Positions 1 to 7,247 of a stretch of DNA of 9,256 nucleotides are shown here, piece after piece; within the stretch, counting starts at the first letter, position 1, and each line of letters starts with the position of its first letter. The notes under the pieces were generated by a model. The model was not told where the DNA came from. It made no database searches and saw only the letters and a list, made by a program, of their open reading frames with translations. Source of the stretch: Xanthobacteraceae bacterium (lineage in GTDB: Bacteria > Pseudomonadota > Alphaproteobacteria > Rhizobiales > Xanthobacteraceae); assembly GCA_030036975.1 (NCBI GenBank), contig JASHSE010000405.1, positions 1 through 9,256 on the forward strand. Reading direction: 5' to 3'. A program made the translations under genes and the position numbers.

Positions 1-625
1 CCCCTAGAACGGCAACCGATGACTCTTTGCCAATAGTGCGGGTCAGTTTCCGAACGGGGTAAGGCGACGCGTGGAAACCGGGGTGCCTCTCAAAATCGGA
101 ATACTCGCGGGACTCGATGTTGCCACAACATAGGACAACGTAATCAGCTTTGATCGTGAGTGAAGTATTCGTGATAACGGTCAAGCTGCCGTCTACATTG
201 TGTTCAAGATCGGTAACCTCAGCACGGACATGGATGACATGGACGCCGCACTGTGCCAGCTCTCCGGTTAGATCGCTCGCGACGTATTCCATATACAGGC
301 CGAACAGCGGCCGCGGCACAAAGCTTTCAGGCTCCACAGTCAAGTCCGGAAAATCATTTTCCCACGCGGCCCGGTTGGCCGATAACCATTGAAAAAAATG
401 TCCGGGCCGGTCAGCAAACGGCGTAATGAAGCCGGCACGCGTGTTGAGCAGATTGCTAATGGCATCTGCATCATACGCAAGTCCGCGACCGCGGAGCCGT
501 CGTTTTTCCACGATGTATATCGTCAGTTTCGAAGCACGATCCATTTGCAACGTGCGCGCCAAACTGCCGAGCAATGAAATGGAGGTCGCGCCGCAGCCAA
601 CAATCACAATGACGGCGTCTTTCAT
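1..625 (-). CDS. FAD/NAD(P)-binding protein, N-terminal part (cut by window edge)
   Basis: Partial gene: 208 codons are open from ATG at 625 to the left edge, with no stop. The protein begins with a hydrophobic beta strand and a glycine-rich dinucleotide loop (VIVIVGCGATS, residues 5-15), as in Rossmann-fold flavoproteins. Further on are RGRGLAYD (about 46-53), NLLNTRAG (58-65), an FFQWL stretch near 77-81, and VVLCCGNIES near 171-180, the second strand before a short loop typical of these oxidoreductases. This order fits the FAD-NAD(P)-binding family PF13454 (NAD_binding_9), whose members are poorly characterised; the substrate is unknown. The third position of the glycine loop is Ser rather than Gly. 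AGAGGAAG lies just before the ATG as a ribosome binding site. The gene follows the CoA-transferase gene on the same strand after 139 bases, so it may be the last seen gene of that operon or have its own promoter. Family call fairly sure, function not. Confidence 0.72.
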   Translation of the reverse strand, partial: MKDAVIVIVGCGATSISLLGSLARTLQMDRASKLTIYIVEKRRLRGRGLAYDADAISNLLNTRAGFITPFADRPGHFFQWLSANRAAWENDFPDLTVEPESFVPRPLFGLYMEYVASDLTGELAQCGVHVIHVRAEVTDLEHNVDGSLTVITNTSLTIKADYVVLCCGNIESREYSDFERHPGFHASPYPVRKLTRTIGKESSVAVLG

Positions 626-764
626 GATCTTCCTCTCCGTGTTGGCGTAAGCAGTCAAGCGGCACGATTCCACGGAGCTGAAAGCATTTCCAATGAATAG
701 ATTTTAACCGTATCGTAAACGGCGCTTATGATATAAGAAGTTGGCAAATAACGGATAAAACGCC
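626..764. other. Intergenic region between CoA-transferase and flavoprotein genes, with a short dyad
   Basis: This 139-base stretch is AT-rich compared with its surroundings and has no convincing reading frame. It contains a perfect short dyad, CTTAT-GAT-ATAAG, at 725-737, about 100 bases upstream of the flavoprotein start. No hairpin followed by a T run was found after the CoA-transferase stop, so read-through transcription into the flavoprotein gene is possible. The dyad could be an operator, but nothing else in the sequence proves it. Confidence 0.35.
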
Positions 765-2294
765 CTATGCCATTTCTTCTGAGAACAATCTACTGTCCAT
801 CAGGGGGATGTCCGAGCCGACGATAATGTGAACGCCAATTTGTTGAAGGACGTCGCGATCGATGTCTATGCCAGGTGCCACTTCGATCAAATGCAGACAG
901 TTTTCCGAGAGTTCGATGACGGCTCGCTCGGTTACGAACAAGACAGATTTTTTGTTCTGACAGGCGATTGTCCCATTGAATGAGATTTCGTCAACCCGCT
1001 CGACGAACTTACGGATCGCGCCTTCATGGCGGATCAGAAGCCGCCCGCCCGCCGTTGCGATATGGAGTCCTTGCGCCGTAAACGTCCCGCAAAATACTAT
1101 GCGCTTGGCCGAGCGGGAGATATTGGCAAATCCGCCAATGCCCGGAATGCGCCCCGCAAAATTACTGACGTTTACATTTCCGTTGCTATCGGCTTGCGCA
1201 AATCCAAGAAAGGCCAAGTCGATCCCGCCGCCGTCATATAAGTCGAACATTGAAGATTGCTCGATGACGGCCTCCGGATGGGCCGACGCCCCGAACGACA
1301 GCCCGCTCGCCGGTATGCCGCCGAATTGTCCCGACTCGACCGTGAGGGTGTAGCCGGAAAGTCCCATCTGCTGTGCCAGCAGTCCGATATCCGCGGGAGT
1401 ACCTATGCCCAAGTTGACGAGGGCCCCTGGCGACTTTGTCAACTCCGCAAGCGCCCGCCGCGCAATGATGCGGCGAACGAGCGGAAGAGAACGGTGATCC
1501 GGCGTGGCAGGTCCGGCTGTCACGTACGCAGGATTGAATTCCTCCGCATAAGTCTGAGGGTGTTGTGAACGGTCCGCGACCACAACGAAATCCACTAGAT
1601 GGCCGGGCACCTTGACCGCCTGCGGCTGCAGCGTACCGGCGGGAACGAGTTCGAGGACCTGCGCGATGACTATGCCGCCCGAATTGTGGGCTGTCTGAGC
1701 CTGCGCCAATGCGTCCTGATACGAGATTTCCTGCTCCATACTGATGTTACCCCTTTCATCGCTGCGTGTGCCGCGGATGATGGCGCAATGCACTGGGATA
1801 GATGGATAAAATAGGAAGTCCTCCTGGTTGACGGTGAGTTTCTGGATAAGACCCCGCTTGGAGCGTCGATTGAGGCGCCCTTCGTCCTGATCCGGATCGA
1901 TAAAGGTCCCAAGGCCGACGCGAGATAGCACGCCGGGCAGGCCGGCCGCCGTCGCCCTGAACAGTTGACTGATAACGCCTTGCGGCCAGCAATAGGCGTC
2001 GATGAGTTCGTTTCTTGCGAGCGCCGCCAAGCCTGGAGCGAAGCCCCAGAAGCCGCCAATTGCGCACGATACGAGTTCACGCTGCGCGAGATGGTCGATA
2101 CCGCGCCCGGCGCGATCACCCGATCCGGCGGCAAATAGCAGAGTGATATTGCGCGGTCGGCCGTTTTGCTTGAAGCGGCGACCGATGCTTCGGGTAATGG
2201 CTTCAGGATGTCCGCAGCAGCCGAACCCGCCGGGTATTACGGTCCAATTGTCCTGGATGAGCTCTGCCGCGTGATCCGCAGAAATGACCTGCAT
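765..2294 (-). CDS. Short-chain acyl-CoA transferase (propionate/acetate CoA-transferase type, family I)
   Basis: A 509-residue enzyme expected to move CoA between short-chain acyl-CoA and free carboxylic acids (EC 2.8.3 class) in the cytoplasm. Both halves of the family I fold are fused in one chain, as in propionate CoA-transferase and YdiF, and the length is close to the usual 520 or so. Visible motifs: GGFGCCGHPE (22-31), FAAGSGDRAGRG (54-65), PQGVISQLFRA (104-114), VGLGTFIDPDQDEGR (126-140), NSGGIVIAQV (204-213), NLGIGTPADI (294-303), and the catalytic glutamate in VESGQFGG (Glu320), which forms the glutamyl-CoA intermediate in this family. All key elements are present, so the enzyme should be active. 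The ATG at 2294 was chosen because GGAGGTGAT lies immediately upstream and the homologous N-terminus starts there; the frame is open upstream to 2504 but overlaps the cupin gene. It lies 31 bases behind the cupin gene, probably in one transcript. The exact acid is unknown. Confidence 0.94.
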   Translation of the reverse strand: MQVISADHAAELIQDNWTVIPGGFGCCGHPEAITRSIGRRFKQNGRPRNITLLFAAGSGDRAGRGIDHLAQRELVSCAIGGFWGFAPGLAALARNELIDAYCWPQGVISQLFRATAAGLPGVLSRVGLGTFIDPDQDEGRLNRRSKRGLIQKLTVNQEDFLFYPSIPVHCAIIRGTRSDERGNISMEQEISYQDALAQAQTAHNSGGIVIAQVLELVPAGTLQPQAVKVPGHLVDFVVVADRSQHPQTYAEEFNPAYVTAGPATPDHRSLPLVRRIIARRALAELTKSPGALVNLGIGTPADIGLLAQQMGLSGYTLTVESGQFGGIPASGLSFGASAHPEAVIEQSSMFDLYDGGGIDLAFLGFAQADSNGNVNVSNFAGRIPGIGGFANISRSAKRIVFCGTFTAQGLHIATAGGRLLIRHEGAIRKFVERVDEISFNGTIACQNKKSVLFVTERAVIELSENCLHLIEVAPGIDIDRDVLQQIGVHIIVGSDIPLMDSRLFSEEMA

Positions 2295-2325
2295 ATCACC
2301 TCCGCAAGGGTTGCAGGGCTGCTGC

Positions 2326-2766
2326 CTAGCATGCGCAATATGGACCGCACTTGTCGGCCATTTGCTCGATGTTCTGGCTCGCCGGCGGTGTCGCCTGGGC
2401 ATCGGCCAACCGCACCGGCTGTTCCCAGACCACCAGAAGGGTGCAACCCTTTTCCGTCGACAGGGCATGGCTGGAATTCGGCGGGCAGACTTCGAGCGTG
2501 CCACTGCAATGATGTCCGGTATCGTTGATCAGTTCGCCATCGAGCACGAAGATCAGTTCGTATCCGGGATGAATGTGACGCTTCACCTGGGCCCCAGGTT
2601 TGTACCGCACAATAGCGGCGGCCGGTCCGTTCGCCCCCGTGTCGGCGGTGTCGTATAGCCGGTAAATTTCGACTCCCTCCCGGCCTGGCTGATGGAACGT
2701 TTGGAAGGGTAGGGCCGCTAGGATGGCTGGGTTGGTGACTTCGGTGATCAGTTGTGCGCTGCGCAT
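2326..2766 (-). CDS. ChrR-like cupin domain protein
   Basis: A 146-residue single-domain cupin. The conserved beta-barrel motifs are seen as PGAQVKRHIHPGYELIFVLDGE (about 57-78) and a later PPNSSHALS (95-103). His64, His66, Glu70 and His100 match the usual three-histidine, one-glutamate metal site. The spacing and the EGCTLLV-like strand (KGCTLLVVW, 106-114) resemble the cupin found at the C-terminus of the ChrR anti-sigma factor (Cupin_7), but the N-terminal zinc-binding anti-sigma domain is absent and no sigma-factor gene is adjacent. A sensor role is therefore less likely than an enzyme or small-molecule binding role. The tail ends KCGPYCAC, a cysteine-rich end (Cys140, 144, 146). ATG at 2766 follows a strong AAGGAG; the frame extends upstream to 2907 but overlaps the transporter gene. 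It sits between transporter and CoA-transferase genes. Fold sure, function unknown. Confidence 0.88.
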   Translation of the reverse strand: MRSAQLITEVTNPAILAALPFQTFHQPGREGVEIYRLYDTADTGANGPAAAIVRYKPGAQVKRHIHPGYELIFVLDGELINDTGHHCSGTLEVCPPNSSHALSTEKGCTLLVVWEQPVRLADAQATPPASQNIEQMADKCGPYCAC

Positions 2767-2824
2767 GGTTTGATCTCCTTCCGATGCAAAGGGTAAATGC
2801 CGGTCCGAACGGATCGGGTTGTTG

Positions 2825-3721
2825 TTAGCGGATGTTGTTCGAGACGTAGACGCCTGCCGCCGCCAGCGCGAAACCCGCGATGTGGGTTGCCGTTGGTATT
2901 TCGCCAAGCGTCGCTGATGCCATGATCTGAGTCACCGGTGGAATTAGATAAAAAAGGCTTGCCACTTTCGTCGCTTGGCCGCGCCGGATCATGAGATAGA
3001 GCAGCATCAATGCGCCAATCGAATTCATCAGAGCAAGCCAAACGACGGAGCCGACGAAAGCGGCGGTCCAGTGGATCGACATCGTCTCGGTGAAATAAGC
3101 CGCGAAAAACATCGCTAGCGTTCCCACCAGCATCTGCACACAGCCGGTTATTCTCAGATCGAATCCTGAACAGAATTTCTTCTGGTACAGCGTGCCTGCG
3201 GTTATACCGAGCAGGGCAACCGCGGTGTAACCGTAGCCGGTTAAAGCGGCTAATCCGCTGCCGAGGCGGTCAGAAACGACTAGGCTGATGCCTAGCAGAC
3301 CCAGCGCGAGGCCGCACCACTGCTTCCAGGTTACCCGTTCGCCGAGGACGTGACCGGCCAGCAGAGCCACGAGAATCGGCATCATGCCCACGATCAGCGC
3401 TGATTGACCTGCTGGAACGCCATGTCGCATTCCCGAATAAAGTCCGCCAAACTGCAGTGCCTGCATGAATAGGCCCACGACTGCCATGTGGCCGAGCACG
3501 CTCCAAGTCTTGGGAGCGGGTGCATCCGTTGCCAGCGCAAAGAACAGAATAACAACCCCCGCCAACAGGAAACGCAAGAAAGTCATAGTGAAGGGTTCAG
3601 CGTAATGTAGACCAATCGCACCGCCAATATATCCAGAACTCCAGAGCACAATGAAAGATAATGGTAGCGTGAGGCGTTCGGTTTTGCTTTCTGAAGGTGA
3701 CATTGTGATTGAGGAGGACAT
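2825..3721 (-). CDS. EamA/DMT superfamily membrane transporter
   Basis: A 298-residue integral inner-membrane protein with about ten hydrophobic segments and two repeated EamA domains, the normal size for the drug/metabolite transporter superfamily. The first repeat (about 18-150) ends with SALIVGMMPILVALLAGHVL and GERVTWKQWCGLALGLLGI; the second (about 160-296) has the matching ASLFYLIPPVTQIMAS, GEIPT and AGFALAAAGVYVSN. Members export amino acids, metabolites or drugs, or take up nucleotide sugars; the substrate cannot be read from the sequence. It is the first gene of the minus-strand module and divergent from the LysR gene, so it is the most direct candidate target of that regulator. ATG at 3721 is preceded by GGAG about eight bases upstream; the internal ATG at codon 7 lacks such a site. 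Export of a substrate or product handled by the downstream CoA-transferase is a reasonable guess. Confidence 0.93.
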   Translation of the reverse strand: MSSSITMSPSESKTERLTLPLSFIVLWSSGYIGGAIGLHYAEPFTMTFLRFLLAGVVILFFALATDAPAPKTWSVLGHMAVVGLFMQALQFGGLYSGMRHGVPAGQSALIVGMMPILVALLAGHVLGERVTWKQWCGLALGLLGISLVVSDRLGSGLAALTGYGYTAVALLGITAGTLYQKKFCSGFDLRITGCVQMLVGTLAMFFAAYFTETMSIHWTAAFVGSVVWLALMNSIGALMLLYLMIRRGQATKVASLFYLIPPVTQIMASATLGEIPTATHIAGFALAAAGVYVSNNIR

Positions 3722-3785
3722 TTTTGACTCCGCTCCAAATTTTGCTGTGTGTTAGTGTGTCATTGCGGTCGAGAATAAAAAGCAA

Positions 3786-3791
3786 ATAATA
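3786..3791 (-). promoter_or_regulatory. Possible -10 box of the transporter-cupin-CoA-transferase operon
   Basis: On the minus strand TATTAT (3791-3786) resembles a sigma70 -10 box and would place the transcript start near 3779, about 58 bases before the transporter ATG. No good -35 hexamer lies 16-18 bases further upstream, which would suit a promoter dependent on an activator such as the divergent LysR protein. Weak, sequence-only evidence. Confidence 0.3.
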
Positions 3792-3806
3792 CTTACGTCA
3801 CACTTG

Positions 3807-3819
3807 CATATTTTTTATG
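3807..3819. promoter_or_regulatory. AT-rich dyad in the LysR/transporter intergenic region
   Basis: CATA-TTTTT-TATG forms a perfect short inverted repeat. Its centre would be about 34 bases upstream of the predicted transcript start of the transporter operon, a position where LysR-type regulators often touch the -35 region. It does not have a clear T-N11-A core, so it could be chance in an AT-rich stretch. Confidence 0.25.
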
Positions 3820-3831
3820 GACAGGCGCGAG

Positions 3832-3858
3832 GAGCGGGACGTTCGCGGCGACGTGCTC
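3832..3858. promoter_or_regulatory. GC-rich imperfect dyad, candidate operator
   Basis: GAGC-GGG-ACGT and ACGT-GCTC are arranged as an imperfect inverted repeat around an eight-base centre. It lies in the middle of the divergent intergenic region, where a shared regulator would bind. The symmetry is visible but short; its function is a guess. Confidence 0.22.
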
Positions 3859-3915
3859 GCAACATTGGAAGTGCGACTTACATCTAGAAGCCGTACTTTC
3901 CTTTTTATTCTTGTG

Positions 3916-3974
3916 TCGGTAATCTCCCCGCGATATGATAGTACTCGGTAATACCCCCCGCGATATGGTCGTAC
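3916..3974 (+). repeat. Head-to-tail tandem duplication upstream of the LysR gene
   Basis: Two adjoining copies, 3916-3944 (29 bases) and 3945-3974 (30 bases). Each starts TCGGTAAT, has a short variable C-rich joint (one base longer in copy 2), and ends in CCCCGCGATATGrTmGTAC; the 19-base ends differ at only two positions. The block stops 20 bases before the LysR start codon chosen here. A period of 29-30 bases is close to three turns of DNA, so both copies would face the same side of the helix, which suits tandem operator sites. It could also be a neutral slippage duplication. Confidence 0.85.
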
Positions 3975-3994
3975 AAAGTTGGGGACTAGAACTC

Positions 3995-4867
3995 ATGCGA
4001 CGAATAAATTTTGATACGCAGGTTCTTCGAAGCTTCGCGACGATCGTCGATGCGGGAAGCTTCGTCGCCGCGTCGGAAAGGCTGAACATCACTCAGCCCG
4101 CCATCAGTCAGCAGATCCGTAAGCTGGAAGACGTTCTGGGACAGCAATTGTTTAGACGCGGTGCCCGCAAATTGGCACTGACCTCGGCAGGAGAGATGCT
4201 GATCTGCTATGCGCGCGAGATAATTGAAATCAACGATGAAATTGCCGAGCGCGTCGGCGTTAATGCCAAGAAGGAAATAATCAACATCGGTATGCCGGAA
4301 CATTTTTCGGAGTCCGTGCTGCCCGCGCTTATTGCACAGGTGCACCAGCGAATGCCCGGCATTCAGCTCGTCGTTAAAGTGGCGCGCAGCGGTGTGCTTG
4401 CGGAGGCGTTGACAGAGGGCAGAATGCAGATCGCAATGCTGCTGGGCGAAGAGGGTGGCTGGACTGAGTCGCCCTTGCAGAAGGTGTCGATGCGTTGGCT
4501 CGCCGGCGGACAGTTCGATCTTAGAAGGGCCAAAAACAAGCTACCGCTTGTTCTGTTTCGATCTCCCTGCGACTTCCGTCGAATCGCAATCCAGAAGCTG
4601 GAAGAGATACATTTACCCTGGCACTGTGTCCTTGAAAGCGAGGGGCTGATCGCGCTGCGGGCAGCGGTGAAGGCAAGCATCGGCATTACGGCATTGCCGG
4701 TAGTACGGGATGATCCTGACCTGTCGGTACTAGATGAAGACGGAATTTTACCAAAGTTGCCGACCGTCGCCGTCCGGATAAAGCAACATGAAAGTTGGCG
4801 ATCACCGGTTTCCCGAGAACTCAAGGAGCTCATACAGGAGGTTTGGTCTTCATTCGGCGCGAATTAA
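3995..4867 (+). CDS. LysR-type transcriptional regulator
   Basis: A 290-residue LysR-family regulator. The N-terminal winged helix-turn-helix is clear at about residues 9-66: LRSFATIVDAGSFVAASERL, NITQPAISQQIRKLEDVLGQ, QLFRRGARKLALTSAGE. A linker helix follows (to about 90), then a periplasmic-binding-protein-like effector domain starting IINIGMPEHFSESVLPALI, whose beginning resembles the LrhA-like branch of the family. The inducer is unknown. The ATG at 3995 was chosen because it gives the normal short lead before the DNA-binding domain and has GGGGA nine bases upstream; in-frame ATGs at 3935 and 3965 lack ribosome binding sites and would make the tandem repeat coding. It is divergent from the transporter-cupin-CoA-transferase genes and probably controls them and itself. 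Only 18 of the 30 codons after the start end in G or C, against 26 of 30 in zapA of this window. Confidence 0.95.
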   Translation: MRRINFDTQVLRSFATIVDAGSFVAASERLNITQPAISQQIRKLEDVLGQQLFRRGARKLALTSAGEMLICYAREIIEINDEIAERVGVNAKKEIINIGMPEHFSESVLPALIAQVHQRMPGIQLVVKVARSGVLAEALTEGRMQIAMLLGEEGGWTESPLQKVSMRWLAGGQFDLRRAKNKLPLVLFRSPCDFRRIAIQKLEEIHLPWHCVLESEGLIALRAAVKASIGITALPVVRDDPDLSVLDEDGILPKLPTVAVRIKQHESWRSPVSRELKELIQEVWSSFGAN

Positions 4868-4870
4868 ACT

Positions 4871-4888
4871 GGGCCGATCACGCGGCCC
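4871..4888. terminator. Hairpin between convergent LysR and transketolase genes
   Basis: GGGCCG (4871-4876) and CGGCCC (4883-4888) form a perfect six-pair stem around a six-base loop, four bases after the LysR stop and 29 bases beyond the transketolase stop. It lacks a T run on either side, so it is not a classical intrinsic terminator, but its place between two convergent genes suits a shared transcript end. Confidence 0.42.
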
Positions 4889-4917
4889 GCGCTGTGCTAT
4901 CAGAATGCCTAGCCCCC

Positions 4918-7002
4918 TCAGCGCAACCGGGCGAGCGCCGCCTGTGCCACCGCCTCGGGTGTAATGCCGAATTTCTGATAAAGGTCCTTATACGGCGCGC
5001 TGGCGCCGAAGCCGGTCATGCCGACGAAAACGCCGTCCGAACCAATGACGCCATCCCAGCCTTGGCGGATGCCGGCCTCGACCGCGACGTTAATCCTGGC
5101 CTGGCCGATGATCGCGGCGCGTTTATCCTGCGGCGCTGCGGCCAGCAGCTCGAAGCACGGCACTGAAACGACGCGCGCCGAGATCTTGCGCTCGGCGAGC
5201 AGTTTTTTCGCCGCGACCGCGATGGCTACTTCCGAGCCGGTGGCGAACAACGAAACCACCGCGGCATCGTTCTCAGCGGCGATCAACTCGTAAGCACCGA
5301 GCGTACAGCGGTTGTGCTCATCAAAACCTTGGCGTAGCTGCGGCGTGTTCTGCCGCGTTAGCGCCAGCACGCTCGGGTTTTTGCCGCTTTGCAGCGCGAG
5401 CTGCCAGCATTCGGCGGTCTCGACCGCGTCGCACGGCCGGAACACTTTGAGATTGGGAATGGCGCGCAAAGCGGCGAGATGCTCGACCGGCTGGTGCGTC
5501 GGGCCATCCTCGCCGAGCCCGATCGAATCGTGGGTCATCACATGGATGACCTGCACGCCCATCAGCGCGGCGAGGCGAAGCGCTGGCCGGCAATAATCCG
5601 AGAACACCAAAAACGTGCCCGAATACGGAATGACGCCGCCATGCAGCGCCATGCCGTTCATGGCGGCGGCCATGGCATGCTCGCGCACGCCGTAATGAAT
5701 GAAGCGGCCCGCATACTCGGCAGCGCTCAGCGCCTGCATGGCTTTGGTGCGGGTATTGTTGGAGCCGGTGAGATCGGCCGAGCCGCCGACCATTTCGGGC
5801 AGCGCGGCGGTAAGCGCTTCGAGCGCGAATTCCGATGCCGCGCGGGTCGCCATCTCCTTGGGCGCCTGGGCCAGCTTCTGCTTCACGTCGTGGACCGCCG
5901 CCGCGAGTTCTTTCTCCGGCAGCTCGCCGCGCACAATGCGGCGCTCGAATTCGGCGCGCTTTTCCGTCGGCAGCGCGGCAAGCCGCGCCTGCCAGGCCAA
6001 GCGCGCCGGCCGGCCGCGTTCGCCGGCAGCGCGCCATTGCGCGCGGATCGCCGGCGGAAGCTCGAAGGCCGGCGCGCTCCAGCCGAGTTTTTGCCGCGCC
6101 GCCGCAACTTCTTCGGCGCCGAGCGCCGCGCCGTGCGCCTTTTCGGTGCCGCCCTTGTTGGGCGCGCCGAACCCGATGGTGGTGCGGCAGGCGATGAGCG
6201 AGGGCTGTTGCGATTTTTTCGCCGCCTCGATTGCCGCGGCGATTTCCGCCGGATCGTGGCCGTCGATGCGGCTCGCCGCCCAGCCGGCGGATTCGAAGCG
6301 CTTGACCTGATCGACGGAATCGGCGAGCGCCAGCGGGCCGTCGATCGAGATGCCGTTGTCGTCGAACAGCACGATGAGCTTTTTCAGCTTCAAGTGTCCG
6401 GCGAGCGCGAGCGCCTCCTGGCTGATGCCTTCCATCAGATCGCCGTCGGAGGCGAGCACATAGGTGAAGTGATCGACCACCGCGCTGCTAAATTCGGCGG
6501 CGAGATGGCGCTCGGCGATCGCCATGCCGACCGCATTGGCGAGCCCCTGGCCGAGCGGACCCGTGGTGGTCTCCACGCCCGGCGTGTGGCCGTATTCAGG
6601 ATGGCCGGGGGTGAGCGAGCCGAGTTGACGAAAGCGCTTGATCTCCTCGATCGTCATCTTCTCGTAGCCGACGAGATGCAGCACGGCGTAGAGCAGCATC
6701 GAGCCGTGGCCGGCGGAGAGCACGAAGCGGTCGCGGTCCGGCCACGCCAGGTCGGTGGGATCGAATTTCAGGAAGCGCGTGAACAGCACGGTGGCGATGT
6801 CGGCCGCACCCATCGGCAGGCCGGGATGGCCGGATTTGGCCTGCTCGACCGCGTCCATCGCCAGCGCGCGGATGGCATTGGCCATGCGGTCGTGCTCTTC
6901 GGCGCGCATGCCGGCATTGATCGCGGCGGCGGCAGGAGCGACGCGAGACGCCTCGGCGAGAGTTGGGGCGCTCGCCGCGACAATGCGGTCCGGCTTGATC
7001 AT
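4918..7002 (-). CDS. tkt: Transketolase
   Basis: Transfers two-carbon ketol units between sugar phosphates (EC 2.2.1.1) in the non-oxidative pentose phosphate pathway and, in autotrophs, the Calvin cycle; thiamine diphosphate and a divalent metal are cofactors. From ATG 7002 the protein has 694 residues, slightly above the usual 660-670. Visible: SGHPGLPMG (57-65), [10 protein letters not shown] (96-105), [11 protein letters not shown] (132-142), the cofactor motif as SDGDLMEG (185-192) ending in DDNGISIDG (214-222), the catalytic Glu441 in YGVREHAM, and GPTHQPVEH (500-508). SDG instead of GDG is usual in alphaproteobacteria. The start is uncertain: TTG 7053, ATG 7023, ATG 7002 and ATG 6909 are in frame and none has a good ribosome binding site; [14 protein letters not shown] at 6909 aligns best with known N-termini, giving 663 residues. 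It is divergent from the DUF4164-zapA genes. Identity is certain. Confidence 0.98.
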   Translation of the reverse strand: MIKPDRIVAASAPTLAEASRVAPAAAAINAGMRAEEHDRMANAIRALAMDAVEQAKSGHPGLPMGAADIATVLFTRFLKFDPTDLAWPDRDRFVLSAGHGSMLLYAVLHLVGYEKMTIEEIKRFRQLGSLTPGHPEYGHTPGVETTTGPLGQGLANAVGMAIAERHLAAEFSSAVVDHFTYVLASDGDLMEGISQEALALAGHLKLKKLIVLFDDNGISIDGPLALADSVDQVKRFESAGWAASRIDGHDPAEIAAAIEAAKKSQQPSLIACRTTIGFGAPNKGGTEKAHGAALGAEEVAAARQKLGWSAPAFELPPAIRAQWRAAGERGRPARLAWQARLAALPTEKRAEFERRIVRGELPEKELAAAVHDVKQKLAQAPKEMATRAASEFALEALTAALPEMVGGSADLTGSNNTRTKAMQALSAAEYAGRFIHYGVREHAMAAAMNGMALHGGVIPYSGTFLVFSDYCRPALRLAALMGVQVIHVMTHDSIGLGEDGPTHQPVEHLAALRAIPNLKVFRPCDAVETAECWQLALQSGKNPSVLALTRQNTPQLRQGFDEHNRCTLGAYELIAAENDAAVVSLFATGSEVAIAVAAKKLLAERKISARVVSVPCFELLAAAPQDKRAAIIGQARINVAVEAGIRQGWDGVIGSDGVFVGMTGFGASAPYKDLYQKFGITPEAVAQAALARLR

Positions 7003-7065
7003 GGGACTAGCCACTCGCGGCATTTTTTGGAGCGAACGGCCGCGGTCACGCAAAAGACTGGCGCA

Positions 7066-7093
7066 GAGATAGCATTGCAGCCCCTTGAGTCAA
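7066..7093 (-). promoter_or_regulatory. Possible sigma70 promoter of tkt
   Basis: On the minus strand TTGACT (7093-7088) is a good -35 hexamer, followed after 16 bases by TATCTC (7071-7066), a weak -10. Transcription would begin near 7059, which leaves almost no leader for a TTG start at 7053 and so favours one of the downstream ATG starts. Predicted by eye only. Confidence 0.33.
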
Positions 7094-7247
7094 TTACGCG
7101 GCGTGCTGTCGTCCGCGTCATGCACAGGCGAACCGAATTCCGCGGCGCTGGACGTTGACGCTCAATCTCGATGCGACGTAAGCTTCCGGCAATAAATCTC
7201 TGCCGTGCCACAATTTTCGTCATGAGTGCGGACGCGGAGATCGGCGC

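Noticed and set aside
150..650. Small plus-strand open frames in the left end
   Set aside because: They are antisense to the flavoprotein frame, which has clear Rossmann motifs; their translations show none.
2294..2504. N-terminal extension of the CoA-transferase to 2504
   Set aside because: The extra 70 codons overlap the cupin gene in another frame, and a strong ribosome binding site marks the start at 2294.
3916..3974. CRISPR-like repeats
   Set aside because: Only two copies adjoin directly with no spacers, so this is a tandem duplication.
3935..3994. Longer LysR start at 3935 or 3965
   Set aside because: Neither ATG has a ribosome binding site, both extend the protein beyond the usual family start, and both fall inside the tandem duplication.
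5389..7158. A 589-codon open frame on the plus strand
   Set aside because: It lies antisense to transketolase. Long open antisense frames are expected in GC-rich genes, and its translation is Arg/Ala-rich with no recognised domain.
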